DNA from: Candidatus Gastranaerophilales bacterium
Lineage (GTDB): Bacteria; Cyanobacteriota; Vampirovibrionia; Gastranaerophilales; Gastranaerophilaceae
DNA: 64,000 nt
Direction: 5' to 3'
NCBI GenBank assembly: GCA_944322945.1
Contig: CALUQN010000007.1
Location: forward strand, 1-64,000
Every line of letters starts with the position of its first letter. Positions within the stretch are counted from its first letter, which is position 1. A program made the translations under genes and the position numbers. The notes under the pieces were generated by a model. It saw only the letters and a program-made list of their open reading frames with translations, made no database searches and was not told where the DNA came from. Positions 61,690 through 64,000 of this stretch are shown here, in pieces.

Positions 61690-62460
61690 ATGCGGTATGC
61701 CTTTCAGGTTCAGTATATCGGAAAAAACTATGCCGGCAGCCAAATACAATTTGAAAACGGCAAAGAAACAGATACTCCGACAATACAGGGTGAACTTGAA
61801 AAAGCTCTTTGCAAATTGACATGCGGTAAATCCGCTAACAATAATAAACGGCAGATTAGAACAGTCTTTTCCGGAAGGACGGATAAAGGTGTAAATTCAA
61901 TCGGGCAGGTAGTTCATTTTGAGCTTGAACAAATGATTGTTGCTTCAAAGTTTGTTTATTCACTGAATGAAATACTTCCCGATGATATCTCCGTCAGCGA
62001 CCTCAAAGTCGTAGATGAAAAGTTTCATGCTCAAAAGTCCGCTAAAAAACGAATTTACAGATATGAATTTATCAATCGTAAATGTAAAAATGCTTTTGAC
62101 GGCGATTTGTTAAGGGTGAAATTTGACATCAATCTTGAAAGGATGCAAAAGTCACTGGATTACCTTTTAGGAGAACACGATTTTTCATCATTCAAGAGTT
62201 CCGGAACGCTAAACCCAAGCAAAGTCTGTACTATATATCAAGCCGAATGTGAAAAATCCGGCGATAAAGTAATTATCACAATAGCAGGAAACCGATTCCT
62301 CTATAACATGGTAAGAACAATAGTCGGAACCCTTTTAGAAATAGAAGGTCACAACCTGCCCGCAGAACATATGAAAGAAGTTCTGGAGGCAAAAGACCGC
62401 CGCAAGGCGGGACAAACAGTCAGTCCGTACGGGTTGACATTGATTAAAGTAGAATACTAA
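61690..62460 (+). CDS. truA: tRNA pseudouridine(38-40) synthase
   Basis: 256 residues. It isomerises uridines 38-40 in the anticodon arm. The catalytic Asp is D65 in FSGRTDKGVNSIGQVVHFE, where most TruA read GRTDAGVHA; the change is next to, not at, the active residue. HDFSSFKSSG and NRFLYNMVRTIVGTL are typical. It starts 2 bases after rplQ and is followed by rplM, a common arrangement. Confidence 0.95.
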   Translation: MRYAFQVQYIGKNYAGSQIQFENGKETDTPTIQGELEKALCKLTCGKSANNNKRQIRTVFSGRTDKGVNSIGQVVHFELEQMIVASKFVYSLNEILPDDISVSDLKVVDEKFHAQKSAKKRIYRYEFINRKCKNAFDGDLLRVKFDINLERMQKSLDYLLGEHDFSSFKSSGTLNPSKVCTIYQAECEKSGDKVIITIAGNRFLYNMVRTIVGTLLEIEGHNLPAEHMKEVLEAKDRRKAGQTVSPYGLTLIKVEY

Positions 62461-62484
62461 ATATTAATAAATGGAGAAATTAGC

Positions 62485-62922
62485 ATGAAGACTTATTCAG
62501 CAAAACCTCTGGAAGTTGAAAGAAAATGGTATCTGATTGATGCTGAGGACGAAGTTCTCGGCAGATTAGCCGTTAGAATTGCTAACATCCTTAGAGGCAA
62601 ACACAAGCCTGAATACACTCCGAATGTTGATACAGGCGATTTTGTAATCGTAATCAACGCAGACAAAGTTCGTGTAACAGGCAACAAAGAAACAGATAAA
62701 ATTTATTATCACCACACCGGATATCCGGGCGGCTTGAAGGCAGCAAGCGTAAAAGAAGTACGTGAAAAAGATGCAAGACTGCTTATTGAAAAAGCTGTAA
62801 AAGGTATGCTTCAACACAATACCTTGGGTGATACCCAGTTTACAAAACTGAAAGTATACTGCGGCAGCGAGCATCCGCATGCTGCTCAAAAACCTATTTT
62901 ACTTGAAAAGGAGGCTAAATAA
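62485..62922 (+). CDS. rplM: Ribosomal protein L13
   Basis: 145 residues. An early-assembling 50S protein. [50 protein letters not shown] is standard. GGAGAAA precedes the ATG. Its TAATG stop/start overlaps rpsI by one base, so the two are coupled. Confidence 0.98.
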   Translation: MKTYSAKPLEVERKWYLIDAEDEVLGRLAVRIANILRGKHKPEYTPNVDTGDFVIVINADKVRVTGNKETDKIYYHHTGYPGGLKAASVKEVREKDARLLIEKAVKGMLQHNTLGDTQFTKLKVYCGSEHPHAAQKPILLEKEAK

Positions 62923-63317
62923 TGGCAGACAAAGAAATTATGGCTACAGGACGCAGAAAAACCTCTATAGCAGTTGTAAAATTGGTTAAAGGTAAAGGCA
63001 GAATCTTTGTTAACGGTAAAACTTTGAAAAACTATATCGGCAACAGACCTGCTGTAGAAATGTTAGTATACAGACCGCTTGTACTGACAGAAAATCTTGA
63101 CAAATTTGACGTAAAAGTAAAAGCTCTCGGCGGCGGTGTTGTAGCACAATGCGGTGCTATGAGACACGGTATTGCAAGAGCTCTCGTTAAATTAAACGAA
63201 GAAAACAGAAACGTATTGAGACTTGAAGGGTTGTTAACCCGTGACCCGCGTGTTAAAGAACGTAAGAAATACGGTCGCAAACGCGCAAGAAAACGTTTCC
63301 AATTCTCAAAACGTTAA
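62922..63317 (+). CDS. rpsI: Ribosomal protein S9
   Basis: 131 residues. The C-terminal tail (RKRARKRFQFSKR) reaches the P-site tRNA anticodon. ATGRRKTSIAVVKL and GGGVVAQCGAMRHGIARAL are canonical. It is the last gene of the operon. Confidence 0.98.
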   Translation: MADKEIMATGRRKTSIAVVKLVKGKGRIFVNGKTLKNYIGNRPAVEMLVYRPLVLTENLDKFDVKVKALGGGVVAQCGAMRHGIARALVKLNEENRNVLRLEGLLTRDPRVKERKKYGRKRARKRFQFSKR

Positions 63318-63341
63318 TACAACAAAAAACGCAAATGTTAC

Positions 63342-63370
63342 AAAAAGCCGGCTCCACAGAGCCGGCTTTT
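63342..63370. terminator. Terminator of the ribosomal operon
   Basis: AAAAAGCCGGCTC (63342-63354), loop CACA, GAGCCGGCTTTT (63359-63370). It probably works on both strands, as the next gene is convergent. Confidence 0.9.
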
Positions 63371-63418
63371 AATGTGAATATATTCAAATTTCAGATGCTG
63401 ACTTGATTTATGCTTTAA

Positions 63419-64000
63419 TTATGTTATTATTTTTTCCATTAACTCAATACAGTTAAAAAGGTAGTATTTTTGTATATGTTCCCATTTTTTGACTTTTATA
63501 AATTTTAACCCTAACAGTTTTATTCGCTCTGTATGCAGCGGGGGATAATCTGATAAATTGATTTTAACATTATGTCTGATAATAAAATCAACACTATCTT
63601 TCACTGCCTGCTTAAAGTCTTTTTCTTTGATGACATCTTTTTGGTGCATGATAGAGTAAGGATTATCAAACTGATGGTAATATGTACCAGGAACAGTTAC
63701 AAGTTTAGGTAAAAAATAAAGTGCTTGATGAGAAAATAATAAATCTTCATAAAACACCCCTTCACGGAATTTTATTTCAGACATCCTTAAATCAGAATTT
63801 TTATAGATTTTATTCCAGACGTAACATGCTTTCGGAATATTGGTGAGTTTATATTTTTCTTCCGGCGTTGTGTACACTCTTTCATCTGTGTATTTTATAC
63901 CTTTATAATTTATTCTTTCATAACCTGCTGCAGCAATTTCAGCATTATTTTTTACTGCAGCAAGATACAATTTTTCGTAAAAATCTTCATCTATAAAATC
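63419..64000 (-). CDS. Glycosyltransferase family 2, 5' end cut by the window
   Basis: The last 194 residues of a GT2 protein. The frame stays open to base 64000, where it reads DFIDEDFYEKLYLAAVKNNAE, the stretch just after the DDDD metal-binding motif of such enzymes. The catalytic N-terminal half is outside the window. PKACYVWNKIYKNS and FREGVFYEDLLFSHQALYF are typical of the acceptor-side half of LPS or capsule glycosyltransferases (EpsJ-like). A TTG at 63970 should not be taken as the start. The sugar is unknown. Confidence 0.85.
   Translation of the reverse strand, partial: DFIDEDFYEKLYLAAVKNNAEIAAAGYERINYKGIKYTDERVYTTPEEKYKLTNIPKACYVWNKIYKNSDLRMSEIKFREGVFYEDLLFSHQALYFLPKLVTVPGTYYHQFDNPYSIMHQKDVIKEKDFKQAVKDSVDFIIRHNVKINLSDYPPLHTERIKLLGLKFIKVKKWEHIQKYYLFNCIELMEKIIT

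Noticed and set aside
1-64000. CRISPR array, insertion sequence, prophage or integrase site
   Set aside because: No regularly spaced repeats, transposase, integrase or phage genes are seen; all repeats found are short palindromes.
1-64000. tRNA or rRNA genes in the longer gaps
   Set aside because: I found no GTTCGANTC-type T-loop with matching acceptor arms in the gaps above 70 bases, and no rRNA-like sequence.

Overview
The window is a stretch of an AT-rich, Gram-negative-type bacterial chromosome with no mobile elements, CRISPR array, tRNA or rRNA that I can see. LPS assembly (lpxK), an MCE/MlaD-type lipid-transport protein, a large AsmA-like protein and a flagellar hook/rod cluster indicate a two-membrane cell. 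A gamma-carbonic anhydrase closely resembling the N-terminal domain of cyanobacterial CcmM, LL-diaminopimelate aminotransferase (dapL), glycogen synthase, and enzymes common in anaerobes (membrane pyrophosphatase, 2-hydroxyacyl-CoA dehydratase-type activase, two-subunit glycine decarboxylase) suggest a non-photosynthetic relative of Cyanobacteria, such as gut Gastranaerophilales (Melainabacteria/Vampirovibrionia). That placement is inference from gene content and protein style, not from a search.

Layout. 1-8.4 kb: a TPR membrane protein, a glycine-rich protein, a minus-strand dtd-rlmN-YkgJ cluster, membrane pyrophosphatase and a dehydratase activase. 8.4-10.6 kb: minus-strand flagellar fliJ-fliK-hook/rod genes. 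10.7-17.7 kb: a secreted repeat protein, a GH38 mannosidase, a universal stress protein, a small sigma factor, gcvPB and a dehydratase-like partner of the activase. 17.7-33.5 kb: a membrane protein, miaA, an AsmA-like protein, clpB, glmS, metK, the carbonic anhydrase, yibE/F, ruvB and dapL. 33.6-45.9 kb: a zinc-ribbon/ATPase-like/TPR giant, glgA, gloA, nth, a DUF2339 protein, a histidine kinase, rel and a DUF167 protein. 46.0-56.9 kb: what reads as a complete transcription attenuator with a His-rich leader peptide in front of an unknown gene, then a lytic transglycosylase, mlaD-lpxK, a second YkgJ protein, a large HEYGH metalloprotease-like protein behind a hairpin that hides its ribosome binding site, a prenyl synthase and lepB. 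57.7-63.4 kb: the infA-rpmJ-rpsM-rpsK-rpsD-rpoA-rplQ-truA-rplM-rpsI operon, with unusually long and structured gaps. The last gene is a glycosyltransferase cut by the window end.

The strongest new points are these. (1) The attenuator at about 46.05-46.23 kb has a promoter, a Shine-Dalgarno, a 19-residue leader peptide with four His codons, and mutually exclusive antiterminator and terminator, upstream of a gene with no visible link to histidine. (2) At least seven genes lack a Shine-Dalgarno and carry an extended -10 element (TGnTAnnnT) 6-8 bases before the start codon, which predicts leaderless mRNAs and corrects several start sites. (3) The metalloprotease-like gene is preceded by an 18-bp stem that buries its ribosome binding site. 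(4) The 1181-residue zinc-ribbon protein looks like a cyclase/STAND-ATPase protein that has lost its P-loop.
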